Source of the DNA: Streptomyces chromofuscus
GTDB taxonomy: Bacteria > Actinomycetota > Actinomycetes > Streptomycetales > Streptomycetaceae
Assembly: GCF_015160875.1 (NCBI RefSeq)
Contig: NZ_CP063374.1
Span: 1,116,001-1,180,000 of the forward strand
Direction of reading: 5' to 3'
DNA: 64,000 nt
Position 1 is the first letter of the stretch, and every line of letters begins with the position of its first letter. Shown in pieces: positions 17,620 to 25,459 of this stretch. Below the pieces are notes generated by a model. It made no database searches. It had not been told where the DNA came from and saw nothing but the letters and a program-made list of their open reading frames with translations. Made by a program: the position numbers and the translations under genes.

Positions 17620-18849
17620 TCAGTTCACCGTTCCGGTACCCGGCCGCAGCAGGTGCAGGCCCGGTCGTTCGGTGTCCGGCACGGAAACGGCCTCGTTCCG
17701 CTCGTCCAGGGAGTCGAGGACCACCGCGCACCGGACGCAGGTCTCCCGGGCGGCTCCCCGCAACGCCTGCACGCGCGCGTCGAGATCGTCACGGCGCTGC
17801 GGGAACTCGTCCCACAGCCGGTCCACCTCCGCCAGCATCAGCCCGGCCTGCTCGCGTGCCACACCGACCAGCGCCGGCGCCCCGATACGGCGGGAGAAGT
17901 CGAAGACCTTGCCGGAGTACGGCAGCGGCAGCACCGGCAGCCCGGAGAGCGCGGCGAAGATCACGAAGTGCAGGCGCATACCGACGGCGAGATCGAGGTG
18001 GTTCATGAAACCGAGAACCTGGCCGGGGCTGTAGACGCTGTGCAGGATGCGCCCCCGGTCGGGTGCGGTCATGCGGGAGAGCACGCCGTGCGCGTGGTGG
18101 ACGTCCTGGCGTTCCATCGGCACGAAGACCACGTGGGCCTCCAGGCGCCGTACCAGGAAGTCGGCGACGTCGGCGAGCAGGGCGTGGTAGTCGCTCTCGT
18201 CGAGCTTCTCCGCCGCCCGGCCCGGTTCCCGGACCGACATGCCCACCAGCCGGGTGTCTGCGGGAATGCCCTCCTGCCGCATCATCTGGTCGGTGAAGGG
18301 CTCCGGCGGCAGCAGCAACGCCGGATCGGCCGTCACGACGACGTCCCGGTCGAGCCCGGCCTCCTCCAGCACCAGCCGGGACTCCTCGTCACGCACGACG
18401 ACCTCGTCCATCGCCGACAGCACGGCGCGGACCGCCTCCCGGTCCTCCGCCTCGCGCAGCGGGCCCGCCCCGACGGCGTACGCGAAGGTGCGTACCCCCC
18501 GGGCCTGGGCCGCGCCCACCAGGCGCAGATAGCGGCGGGCCTCACCGTCGTAGAGGATGCCGCCGCCGCCGAGCACCAGCAGGTCCAGGCCCGACAGCAC
18601 GTCGAGGATCTGTTTCTGCGGGACTCCCTCCCAGTCGACCACCTCGTCGGCGGCGAGCTGGTGGGTGCGGGTGTGCTCGGCGTTCCGGCTGAAGACGACG
18701 AGCCGTGCCTGCGGGCGATGGGCCCGCAGGCAGCCGAGGACGCAGGTCAGGATGGCCTCGTCGCCGAGGTTGAAGCCGCCGTACGAGCCGAGCAGGCCGA
18801 TGCGCGGGCCCGGCCCGGCGGACCGGCGAGTCTGTGTGATGGTGGTCAT
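17620..18849 (-). CDS. Polysaccharide pyruvyl transferase (CsaB-like)
   Basis: The 409-residue protein belongs to the polysaccharide pyruvyl transferase family, which moves a ketal-linked pyruvate from phosphoenolpyruvate to a hexose. It begins with the characteristic LLGSYGGFNLGDEAIL loop and continues with LDLLVLGGGGILYDG, AYAVGAGPL and, near the C-terminus, LAVGMRLHFVIFAALSGLPVLPLPY, all hallmarks of the family. It is the first gene of a leftward pair with the FAD oxidoreductase. The ATG at 18849 sits behind CAGGAG, which lies inside a perfect palindrome. It probably adds a negatively charged pyruvate to the cluster glycan. Confidence 0.9.
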   Translation of the reverse strand: MTTITQTRRSAGPGPRIGLLGSYGGFNLGDEAILTCVLGCLRAHRPQARLVVFSRNAEHTRTHQLAADEVVDWEGVPQKQILDVLSGLDLLVLGGGGILYDGEARRYLRLVGAAQARGVRTFAYAVGAGPLREAEDREAVRAVLSAMDEVVVRDEESRLVLEEAGLDRDVVVTADPALLLPPEPFTDQMMRQEGIPADTRLVGMSVREPGRAAEKLDESDYHALLADVADFLVRRLEAHVVFVPMERQDVHHAHGVLSRMTAPDRGRILHSVYSPGQVLGFMNHLDLAVGMRLHFVIFAALSGLPVLPLPYSGKVFDFSRRIGAPALVGVAREQAGLMLAEVDRLWDEFPQRRDDLDARVQALRGAARETCVRCAVVLDSLDERNEAVSVPDTERPGLHLLRPGTGTVN

Positions 18850-19406
18850 CCGGAACTCCTGTTCAGGAGCTGACGTGCGGTACGGGGGGGACCGGGACAT
18901 CCGCGCGGGCGCGGCGGGGGTCGGGTCGAAGCTTCGTGGGCCGCTGCCACCGGGCCGGGCTCGGGTTGCCCGACCCGCGCACGGGAAACCCCCAGGCGGG
19001 GAGAAACCCCCGACCAGGTACGTTCCGACAAGGCAGCGTCATCCTTTCACGGGTTCGGTCCCCCCACCATCGCAGCGCGGGGCCACCCGGCGGCACCGGG
19101 GTTTCGGGATCCCGGTGGTTGGGTCCCGTCCGGTGGGCAGACCGGCGTGTCATGCCATGGCCCGAGTCTCTCCGGCCTCGCGCGTCGAGGGCCTCACGCT
19201 GCGTGCGTCACCCGTATGCCGTACGCCTCCGAGCCACCCGGGCCCGGACGGAGGACGCTGATCTGGGTACTGGGCGCTCTCTCGGCGCCCACGCCCGGCG
19301 TCGGAGAGAAGACGGAGAAAGCGGGGTCGACACAGCGACTACCAGGGTCCCCGATCGGCGCCAGGCATCCGACAGGCCGTCGTCGTCATGTGCAGAGGAG
19401 ACCTGA
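18850..19406. other. Divergent intergenic region, no gene seen
   Basis: This 557-bp region separates the leftward pyruvyl transferase from the rightward SDR gene and must hold both promoters. Apart from the palindrome at 18856-18869 I see a direct repeat of GGGAAACCCCC / GGAGAAACCCCC words near 18980-19015 and no clear -35/-10 pair. No open frame here shows convincing coding character. Confidence 0.6.
18856..18869. promoter_or_regulatory. Palindrome enclosing the pyruvyl transferase ribosome binding site
   Basis: CTCCTG (18856-18861), TT, CAGGAG (18864-18869) is a perfect 14-bp palindrome. On the minus-strand mRNA the proximal arm, CAGGAG, is the Shine-Dalgarno sequence six bases before the start codon, and the distal arm could pair with it and block it. 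Confidence 0.55.
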
Positions 19407-20372
19407 ATGACCAGCGCATCGTCACGTACCTGGGAACACGCCGTCGTCACCGGCGGCGCGGGCTTCGTCGGCTCGCACCTGTGCGCCGCCCTGCTGGACT
19501 CCGGCGCGGCGGTCACCTGCGTGGACGACTTCAGTACCGGCCGGCCCGAGAACGTCTCCCCGCTGCTCGACCGCCCCGGGTTCACGCTGGTGCACGCGAA
19601 CGTCGCCGAACAACTGCCCGTCAAGCAGCCCCCCGATCTCGTCCTGCACTTCGCCTCCCCCGCGTCCCCTGCCGACTATCTGCGGCTGCCCCTGCACACG
19701 ATGGAGACCGGCAGCCTCGGCACCCGCCACGCCCTGGAACTCGCCCATGACCACGGCGCACGCTTCGTGCTCGCGTCGACGTCCGAGGTGTACGGCGACC
19801 CGCAGCAGAACCCGCAGGACGAGCGGTACTGGGGGAACGTCAACCCGGTCGGACCGCGCAGTGTGTACGACGAGGCCAAGCGGTTCGGCGAGGCGCTCAC
19901 CACGGCGCACGCGGAGGCGGAGGGCACCGACACGTGCATCGTGCGGCTGTTCAACACCTACGGCCCGCGGATGCGCGGCCATGACGGCCGGGCGGTACCG
20001 ACCTTCGTCCGCCAGGCGCTGGACGGCGAACCTCTCACGGTCACCGGCGACGGCCGCCAGACGCGGTCGCTGTGCTACGTCGACGACACCGTCCGGGGCA
20101 TCCTCGCGGCGGCGGCGCACGGCATGCGCGGCCCGGTGAACATCGGCAATCCGGGCGAGATCACCATGCTGGACCTCGCCCGACTGGTCGTCCGGCTGGC
20201 CGACTCCTCCTCGGAGGTCCGCTTCATCGAACGGCCGACCGACGACCCGGCGATCCGCTGCCCCGACATCACGCTGGCCCGCGACAAGCTCGGCTGGGAG
20301 CCCGAGGTGGACGCGGAGGAAGGCCTGCGCCGCACGATCGAGTGGTTCCGCACCACGGCCGGCGAACGCTGA
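19407..20372 (+). CDS. NAD-dependent SDR, UDP-glucuronate decarboxylase/UXS-like
   Basis: The 321-residue extended short-chain dehydrogenase has the NAD motif GGAGFVGS (16-23), the Ser/Thr-containing STSEVYGDP (124-132) and the YxxxK pair Tyr154/Lys158. Thr125 and Glu127 match the catalytic positions of UDP-glucuronate decarboxylase, and SLCYVDD with the preceding Arg is also typical. It probably makes a UDP-pentose, or acts as a 4-epimerase on a related nucleotide sugar. It opens the rightward arm of the glycan cluster, but 390 bp of repeat and C-rich DNA separate it from the next gene. A diverged paralogue lies at 36084-37151. Start follows GAGGAG. Confidence 0.85.
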   Translation: MTSASSRTWEHAVVTGGAGFVGSHLCAALLDSGAAVTCVDDFSTGRPENVSPLLDRPGFTLVHANVAEQLPVKQPPDLVLHFASPASPADYLRLPLHTMETGSLGTRHALELAHDHGARFVLASTSEVYGDPQQNPQDERYWGNVNPVGPRSVYDEAKRFGEALTTAHAEAEGTDTCIVRLFNTYGPRMRGHDGRAVPTFVRQALDGEPLTVTGDGRQTRSLCYVDDTVRGILAAAAHGMRGPVNIGNPGEITMLDLARLVVRLADSSSEVRFIERPTDDPAIRCPDITLARDKLGWEPEVDAEEGLRRTIEWFRTTAGER

Positions 20373-20424
20373 GGCGCACCGGCCGCCCGGCGGGCGCCGG
20401 AACGCCCCAGGGCGAACGGCCCGG

Positions 20425-20514
20425 GCGGAACGCCGCCGAGCGGAGATCCGCCCGGTGGAACGCCGCCGAGTGGAACGCCGTCAGGTGAAACGCGGCCCAC
20501 TGGACCGCCCGCCG
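20425..20514. repeat. 15-bp minisatellite, about six units
   Basis: Units start at 20425, 20440, 20455, 20470, 20485 and 20500, all exactly 15 bp apart, with core GTGGAACGCCGCCGA in the best copies. Read in codons the period gives a five-residue repeat on either strand, but no gene covers it. Confidence 0.75.
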
Positions 20515-20569
20515 AGCGGAGCGGCTGGAGACGGATCACCTCGGCGAAGGTCCGCCGCCCCGCCGACGC

Positions 20570-20762
20570 CCCGCTCCCCGCGGCCTCCCAACCCCGCCCA
20601 TCCCCGCAGCCCGCCGGGCCTCCCTCGCCCGGCCGACCCCCCCGGCTCCCCCGACGCCCCACTCACCAGGCCGACATCCCCACTCCCCCGAACCCACCGA
20701 CCCCGCCGACCGCGACGCCCCACTCCTGACCCCCACACCCCACCGCACACCCCGGGACCCCC
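20570..20762 (+). other. C-rich, G-poor leader before the carbamoyltransferase gene
   Basis: The + strand here is strongly pyrimidine-biased: in 20641-20760 I count 74 C against 19 G. There is no Shine-Dalgarno sequence in front of the ATG at 20763 (the preceding bases are CCCGGGACCCCC). Such C-rich unstructured RNA resembles Rho-utilisation sites. Nothing here looks protein-coding. Confidence 0.6.
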
Positions 20763-22427
20763 ATGCGCATCCTCGGAATCAACGCCCTCTTCCACGATCC
20801 CGCCGCCGCCCTGGTGATCGACGGCCGCACCGTGGCCGCCGCCGAGGAGGAGCGGTTCTCACGCCGCAAGCACGGCAAGCGGCCGGTTCCGTTCTCCGCC
20901 TGGGAGCTGCCGGAGAAGGCCGCCGCATGGTGCCTGCGCCGGGCCGGCCTGCGTCCGCAGGACCTCGACGCGGTCGCCTACTCCTACGACCCTCAGCTCG
21001 CCCGGCCCGCCGAGGCGATGGGCCTGGACGACCCCTGGGACCACCTGCGGCAGACCTACGCCCGTGAGGCCCCCGGCTTCCTGGCGGCCGCGCTGCCGGG
21101 ACTCACCGCCGACAAGGTCCGCTTCGTCCCCCATCACATGGCGCACGCCGCGTCGAGCGCCTTCGCCGCGCCCGACGCCGCGGACTCCTCCGTCCTGGTC
21201 CTGGACGGCCGCGGGGAACGGGCCTCGCACCTGGCGGCGCGGCGGGTCGGGGACCGGCTGGAGGCGCTGCACGCGCAGGAACTGCCGCACTCCCTCGGCC
21301 TGGTCTACGAGGAGCTGACCGACCATCTCGGCTTCCTGCACTCGTCGGACGAGTTCAAGGTGATGGCGCTGGCCTCGCACGGCAGGCCGCGGATGCTGGC
21401 GGAGCTGCGCCGGTACGTGTACCCCACCGGAGACGGCGGGTTCCACGCGACCGGCGTCCCCTGGCACGAGTTCTGCCCGCGGCGCGGCGCGGACGAGCCG
21501 TGGACGCAGGAGCACGCGGACGTGGCCGCGAGCGCGCAGGCCGTGCTGGAGGAGACGCTGCTCGACCTGGTCCGCTGGCTGCACGGCCGGACCCACCACG
21601 GCGTGCTGACCCTCGCCGGGGGCGTGGCGCTGAACTGTGTCGCCAACTCCCGGATCGCCCGCGAGGGCCCCTTCTCGCAGGTGTGGGTGCAGCCGGCGGC
21701 CGGTGACGCGGGCACGGCGCTGGGCGGTGCGCTGCTGCTGGCGGCGGGCGCGGGGGACGCGCCGGAGCCGATGTCGGGCGCCGACCTGGGCCGGGACTGG
21801 ACCGACGCGGAGCTGGGCGCGTGGCTGAAGACGGCGGCCGTGCCGTTCGATCGGCCCGTGGACATAGCGGAGACGGTGGCGCAGGCCCTCGCGGACAACG
21901 CCGTCGTCGCCTGGTTCCAGGGGCGTGCCGAGTACGGTCCCCGGGCGCTCGGCCACCGCTCGCTGCTGGCGCATCCCGGGCACGCGGGCAATCTCGAACG
22001 GCTGAACGACGTGAAGGGCCGCGAGCAGTTCCGGCCGGTGGCGCCCATGGTGCTGGCCGACCGGGCCGCCGAGATCTTCGACGGGCCGCTGCCCAGCCCG
22101 TACATGCTGTTCGTGCACGACGTGGCCGAGTCCTGGCGGGAGCGCATCCCGGCGGTGGTGCACGTCGACGGCACGGCCCGCATCCAGACCGTGGATCCGG
22201 CGCGGGAGCCGCTGGTCGCCCGCATGCTGGGCGCCTTCGAGCGGCGCACGGGACTGCCGGTGGTGGTCAACACCAGCCTCAACACGGCCGGCCGGCCGAT
22301 GGTCGACGATCCGCGCGACGCCCTGGAGTGCTTCGGCTCCTCGCCGGTGGACCTGCTCGCCATCGGTCCGTACGCGATCCGGCGCGGCGACCTCTTCCGC
22401 GCCGGCGGCGACGGGAGGGCGGCCTGA
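20763..22427 (+). CDS. Carbamoyltransferase (NodU/CmcH family)
   Basis: The 554-residue protein transfers a carbamoyl group from carbamoyl phosphate, through a carbamoyl-adenylate, to a hydroxyl group. It has the N-terminal GINALFHDPAAALVIDG ATPase-fold strand, the metal-binding HHMAHAASSAF region, TLAGGVALNCVANSRI, and the C-terminal-domain signature AEYGPRALGHRSLLAHP near residue 395. Length equals that of NodU and antibiotic O-carbamoyltransferases. In this cluster it probably carbamoylates a sugar of the glycan. The ATG lacks a ribosome binding site and is preceded by a C-rich leader. The stop overlaps the mini-ORF ATG by one base (TGATG). Confidence 0.93.
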   Translation: MRILGINALFHDPAAALVIDGRTVAAAEEERFSRRKHGKRPVPFSAWELPEKAAAWCLRRAGLRPQDLDAVAYSYDPQLARPAEAMGLDDPWDHLRQTYAREAPGFLAAALPGLTADKVRFVPHHMAHAASSAFAAPDAADSSVLVLDGRGERASHLAARRVGDRLEALHAQELPHSLGLVYEELTDHLGFLHSSDEFKVMALASHGRPRMLAELRRYVYPTGDGGFHATGVPWHEFCPRRGADEPWTQEHADVAASAQAVLEETLLDLVRWLHGRTHHGVLTLAGGVALNCVANSRIAREGPFSQVWVQPAAGDAGTALGGALLLAAGAGDAPEPMSGADLGRDWTDAELGAWLKTAAVPFDRPVDIAETVAQALADNAVVAWFQGRAEYGPRALGHRSLLAHPGHAGNLERLNDVKGREQFRPVAPMVLADRAAEIFDGPLPSPYMLFVHDVAESWRERIPAVVHVDGTARIQTVDPAREPLVARMLGAFERRTGLPVVVNTSLNTAGRPMVDDPRDALECFGSSPVDLLAIGPYAIRRGDLFRAGGDGRAA

Positions 22428-22591
22428 TGCGGGAGCACACGACTCGGAGGGCGCACCCCGTGACGGAGAACGCGACCCGCGCGACGTCCCGCCCCACGCC
22501 CCGGTCCGCCGCCCACGCCGCACCCCACAGCCCCTGCCACCCCTGCACCCCCTTCACCCTTGCCGTACGCGCCCCCGGGAGGCACCGATGA
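22427..22591 (+). CDS. Possible 54-residue bridging mini-ORF
   Basis: An ORF starts at ATG 22427, sharing its A with the carbamoyltransferase stop (TGATG), and ends with TGA 22589-22591, which overlaps the ATG of the next gene (ATGA). GGGAGG at 22413-22418 gives it a good ribosome binding site. The product, MREHTTRRAHPVTENATRA onward, is rich in His, Arg, Thr and Pro with two Cys near position 40, and matches no family I know. It may be a real small protein, or a device that carries ribosomes to the glycosyltransferase start. Its second half coincides with a C-rich stretch, which lowers confidence. Confidence 0.35.
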   Translation: MREHTTRRAHPVTENATRATSRPTPRSAAHAAPHSPCHPCTPFTLAVRAPGRHR

Positions 22592-23673
22592 CCGAGGCAG
22601 CAGCGCCGGACGGCACCGAGTACGCCGAGGACGCCTACGCGGTGGTGATCCCCACGCTGGGCCGCCCCAGCCTGGCCGCCTGCCTGCGCGCCCTGGCCCG
22701 GTCCGGCGGTCCCCGCCCGGTGCGCCTGGTCCTCGTCGACGACCGCCCGGACGCCTCGGTGGCAGCGCTCACGGACGAGATTCCCGAGCAGTTGCGCCCG
22801 CTCACCACGGTCGTCCGCGGCGGCGCCCGGGGTCCCGCGGCCGCCCGCAACGCCGGATGGCGGGCAGCCGGACGCGTGCCCTGGATCGTCTTCCTGGACG
22901 ACGACGTGCTGCCCAGCCCCTCCTGGGCCGAGGACCTGGCTCTCGACCTGGCCGGGGCGACGTACCGGACGGGCGCGGTCACGGCGCGGATCGACGTCCC
23001 GCTGCCGCCGGACCGCCGCCCCACGGACTGGGAACGCAACACCGCCGGGCTCGCCACCGCCCGCTGGATCACCGCCGACATGGCCTACCGCAGGACGGCT
23101 CTGGAGGCGGTCGGCGGATTCGACGAACGCTTCCGGCGCGCCTTCCGGGAGGACGCCGACCTCGCCCTGCGGGTCATCGCGGCCGGCTGGACGGTGACGG
23201 CCGGGGACCGCCGTACGACGCACCCGGTGCGGCCCGCCGACCGCTGGGTCTCGGTGCGGCTGCAGGCGGGCAACGCGGACGACGTGCTGATGACCCGGCT
23301 GCACGGCAGGACCTGGTGGAGTCGGGCGGGCGCGCCGCGCGGCCGGCTGCCCGCGCATCTGGCGGTGACCGCAGCGGCGGTGACGGCTCTGGCCTGCGCG
23401 GCCCTGGGCCGGCGGCGGGCGGCCACCGCGTGCGCCGGGCTGTGGCTGGCCGGGACGGCCGAGTTCGCGCTGGCCCGCATCGGGCCGGGGCCGCGCACCC
23501 GGGACGAGGTCGTCACGATGGCCGTGACCAGCGTCGCCGTCCCGCCCGCCGCCGTGTGGCACTGGCTGCGCGGCCAGGTGGCCCACCGGAACACCGAGCC
23601 CGTCACCGCCCACGGGCCGGGCGAGCCGCCGCGTTCCCCTCGGGCACCGGACCGGGAGCGGGTGCCCTCGTGA
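22588..23673 (+). CDS. Family 2 glycosyltransferase with C-terminal membrane segments
   Basis: The 361-residue protein starts with a GT-A fold: VVIPTLGRPSLAACL, the nucleotide-binding Asp in LVDDRPD, ARNAGWRAA, and the DxD-type FLDDDVLPS near residue 110. The acceptor region GGFDERFRRAFREDADLALRV carries the conserved ED. After about residue 245 two or three hydrophobic segments suggest membrane attachment. Sugar donor unknown. It starts at ATG 22588 overlapping the mini-ORF, and its stop overlaps the GTG of the phosphatase gene (GTGA), so the run from here to 27689 is tightly coupled. Confidence 0.88.
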   Translation: MTEAAAPDGTEYAEDAYAVVIPTLGRPSLAACLRALARSGGPRPVRLVLVDDRPDASVAALTDEIPEQLRPLTTVVRGGARGPAAARNAGWRAAGRVPWIVFLDDDVLPSPSWAEDLALDLAGATYRTGAVTARIDVPLPPDRRPTDWERNTAGLATARWITADMAYRRTALEAVGGFDERFRRAFREDADLALRVIAAGWTVTAGDRRTTHPVRPADRWVSVRLQAGNADDVLMTRLHGRTWWSRAGAPRGRLPAHLAVTAAAVTALACAALGRRRAATACAGLWLAGTAEFALARIGPGPRTRDEVVTMAVTSVAVPPAAVWHWLRGQVAHRNTEPVTAHGPGEPPRSPRAPDRERVPS

Positions 23674-24296
23674 CACCGCTCACGACGCCCCGCCGGCCGG
23701 GCCCGGGACCGGGACCGTGGCTGTTCGACGGTCCCCCGCAGGACGTGCCCGACGGCTTCCCGGCGGCCGTCCTGTTCGACCGGGACGGCACCCTCGTCGT
23801 CGACGTCCCGTACAACGGCGACCCGGCGCGGGTCGTGCCGATGCCGACGGCACGCGAGGCCGTGGCGGCGGTCCGGGCGCGGGGCATCCCGGTCGGCGTG
23901 GTGAGCAATCAGTCGGGCGTCGCCCGCGGTGTGTTGACCTACGGTCAGGTCGCCGCGGTGCGGCGGCGGGTGGAGGAGCTGCTCGGCCCGTTCGCGGTGT
24001 GGGCGGTGTGCCCGCACGGCCCGGACGACGGCTGCGGCTGCCGCAAGCCCGCGCCGGGCCTGGTGCTGGCCGCGTGCGCACGGCTGGGCGCCCCCGCCGG
24101 GCGCACGGTCGTCATCGGCGACATCGGGGCCGACGTGACCGCCGCCCGCGCCGCCGGCGCCCGGGGCGTGCTGGTGCCGACGCCGGTGACCCGCCCCGAG
24201 GAGACCGCGCACGCCGAAACCACCGCTCCCGACCTGCGCACGGCGGTCCACCTGGCGCTGACCCCGGCGCCCGACCTCGTCCCGGGAGAGTCATGA
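23670..24296 (+). CDS. gmhB: D-glycero-D-manno-heptose 1,7-bisphosphate phosphatase (HAD family)
   Basis: The 208-residue HAD phosphatase has the nucleophile motif FDRDGTL (Asp37, Asp39), VVSNQSGVARG with the motif II Ser/Asn, and the GmhB/HisB-type zinc loop Cys114-Pro-His116 with Cys122 and Cys124 before RKPAPG. GmhB removes the C7 phosphate from heptose 1,7-bisphosphate, the step between the kinase and nucleotidyltransferase activities of HldE. Both GmhA and HldE are encoded 3.5-5 kb downstream, which supports this over a histidinol phosphatase role. GTG 23670 overlaps the upstream stop, and its own stop overlaps the next ATG. Confidence 0.88.
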   Translation: MTPLTTPRRPGPGPGPWLFDGPPQDVPDGFPAAVLFDRDGTLVVDVPYNGDPARVVPMPTAREAVAAVRARGIPVGVVSNQSGVARGVLTYGQVAAVRRRVEELLGPFAVWAVCPHGPDDGCGCRKPAPGLVLAACARLGAPAGRTVVIGDIGADVTAARAAGARGVLVPTPVTRPEETAHAETTAPDLRTAVHLALTPAPDLVPGES

Positions 24297-25459
24297 CGGC
24301 CGATTCCCGAACCCTGCCCCGCTCGCTGGTCGTCCGCCTGGACAGCGCCGGCGACGTCCTGCTGGCCGGTCCCGCCGTGCGGGCCGTGGCCGCGGGTTCG
24401 TCGTACACGGCGCTGCTGTGCGGGCCGCAGGGGGCCGGCGCGGGACGGCTGTTGCCGGGCGTGGACGAGGTGCTGGTGCACGACGCTCCATGGGTGGGCC
24501 TGGAGCCGGCGCCGGTCTCCCGGCAGGCGACCCGGAAACTGCTGGACACGCTGACGGCCCGTCGCTTCGACCGGGCCCTGGTGCTGGCGTCGTACCACCA
24601 GAGCCCGTTGCCCGCGGCGCTGCTGCTGAAGCTGGCGGGGGTCGGCTGGACGGCCGCCGACAGCGAGGACTACCCGGGTGCCCTGCTCGACCTGCGCCAC
24701 CACCGGCAGCAGCACCGGCACGAGGTGCTCGCGGCCCTGGACCTGGCCCGCGACGCGGGGTACGCGCTGCCGCCGGACGACGACGGGGCGCTGCGCATCG
24801 CGCCGCCGCCGGACATGACCCACCTGACCGGGTCCGAGCCGTACGTGGTGCTGCATCCCGGCGCCGCCGTGCCCGCGCGGGCATGGAGCCCCGAGCGGGC
24901 GGTCAGGGCCTCGGCCGCGCTGTCCGCCGCCGGGTACCGCCTCGTGGTCACCGGCGGCCCCGGGGAGCGGGAGCTGACCGCCCGGGTGGCCGGGACGCAC
25001 GCCGTGGACCTGGGCGGGCTCACCGATCTGGAGCAGCTGGCCGGCGTGCTCGCCGCGGCGCGGGTCGCGGTGGTGGGGAACACCGGGCCGGCGCATCTGG
25101 CGGCGGCCGTGGGCACTCCGGTGGTGTCCCTGTTCGCGCCGGTGGTGCCGGCGGAGCGCTGGCGGCCGTACGGGGTGCCGCATGTACTGCTGGGCGACCA
25201 GGAGGCGGTGTGCGCGGGCACCAGGGCGCGCAACTGCCCCACGCCCGGCCACCCGTGTCTCGACCGGATCGGGGACGCGGAAGTGCAGGCCGCGGTGACC
25301 GCGCTCTGCGCGAACCGACCAGTTGGGATGAATGACTTCATGCAGACAAGGAAGACGAAGCGGACAGGCCCCGTAGTGGACCAGGGCCCGTCGTCCGGGC
25401 CCGCCGCCCCGTACGGACCGGGCGGCCGGGCCGGAACGGAACGAGGAGCGACCAAATGA
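24293..25459 (+). CDS. Family 9 glycosyltransferase (heptosyltransferase-like)
   Basis: The 388-residue protein shows the GT9 (ADP-heptose:LPS heptosyltransferase) pattern: N-terminal LVVRLDSAGDVLLAGPAVRA, PYVVLHPGAAVPARAWSPER in the middle for the nucleotide-binding lobe, and VVGNTGPAHLAAAVGTPVVSLFAPV toward the C-terminus. GT9 enzymes transfer heptose from ADP-heptose. It is co-encoded with GmhB, GmhA and HldE and is one of three GT9 proteins in the cluster. The C-terminal 50 residues are a basic, low-complexity extension. ATGA overlaps at both ends indicate translational coupling. Confidence 0.9.
   Translation: MTADSRTLPRSLVVRLDSAGDVLLAGPAVRAVAAGSSYTALLCGPQGAGAGRLLPGVDEVLVHDAPWVGLEPAPVSRQATRKLLDTLTARRFDRALVLASYHQSPLPAALLLKLAGVGWTAADSEDYPGALLDLRHHRQQHRHEVLAALDLARDAGYALPPDDDGALRIAPPPDMTHLTGSEPYVVLHPGAAVPARAWSPERAVRASAALSAAGYRLVVTGGPGERELTARVAGTHAVDLGGLTDLEQLAGVLAAARVAVVGNTGPAHLAAAVGTPVVSLFAPVVPAERWRPYGVPHVLLGDQEAVCAGTRARNCPTPGHPCLDRIGDAEVQAAVTALCANRPVGMNDFMQTRKTKRTGPVVDQGPSSGPAAPYGPGGRAGTERGATK

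Noticed and set aside
16048..18873. Very long rightward open frame (941 codons)
   Set aside because: It is the antisense shadow of the FAD oxidoreductase and pyruvyl transferase genes, whose motifs are clear on the minus strand.
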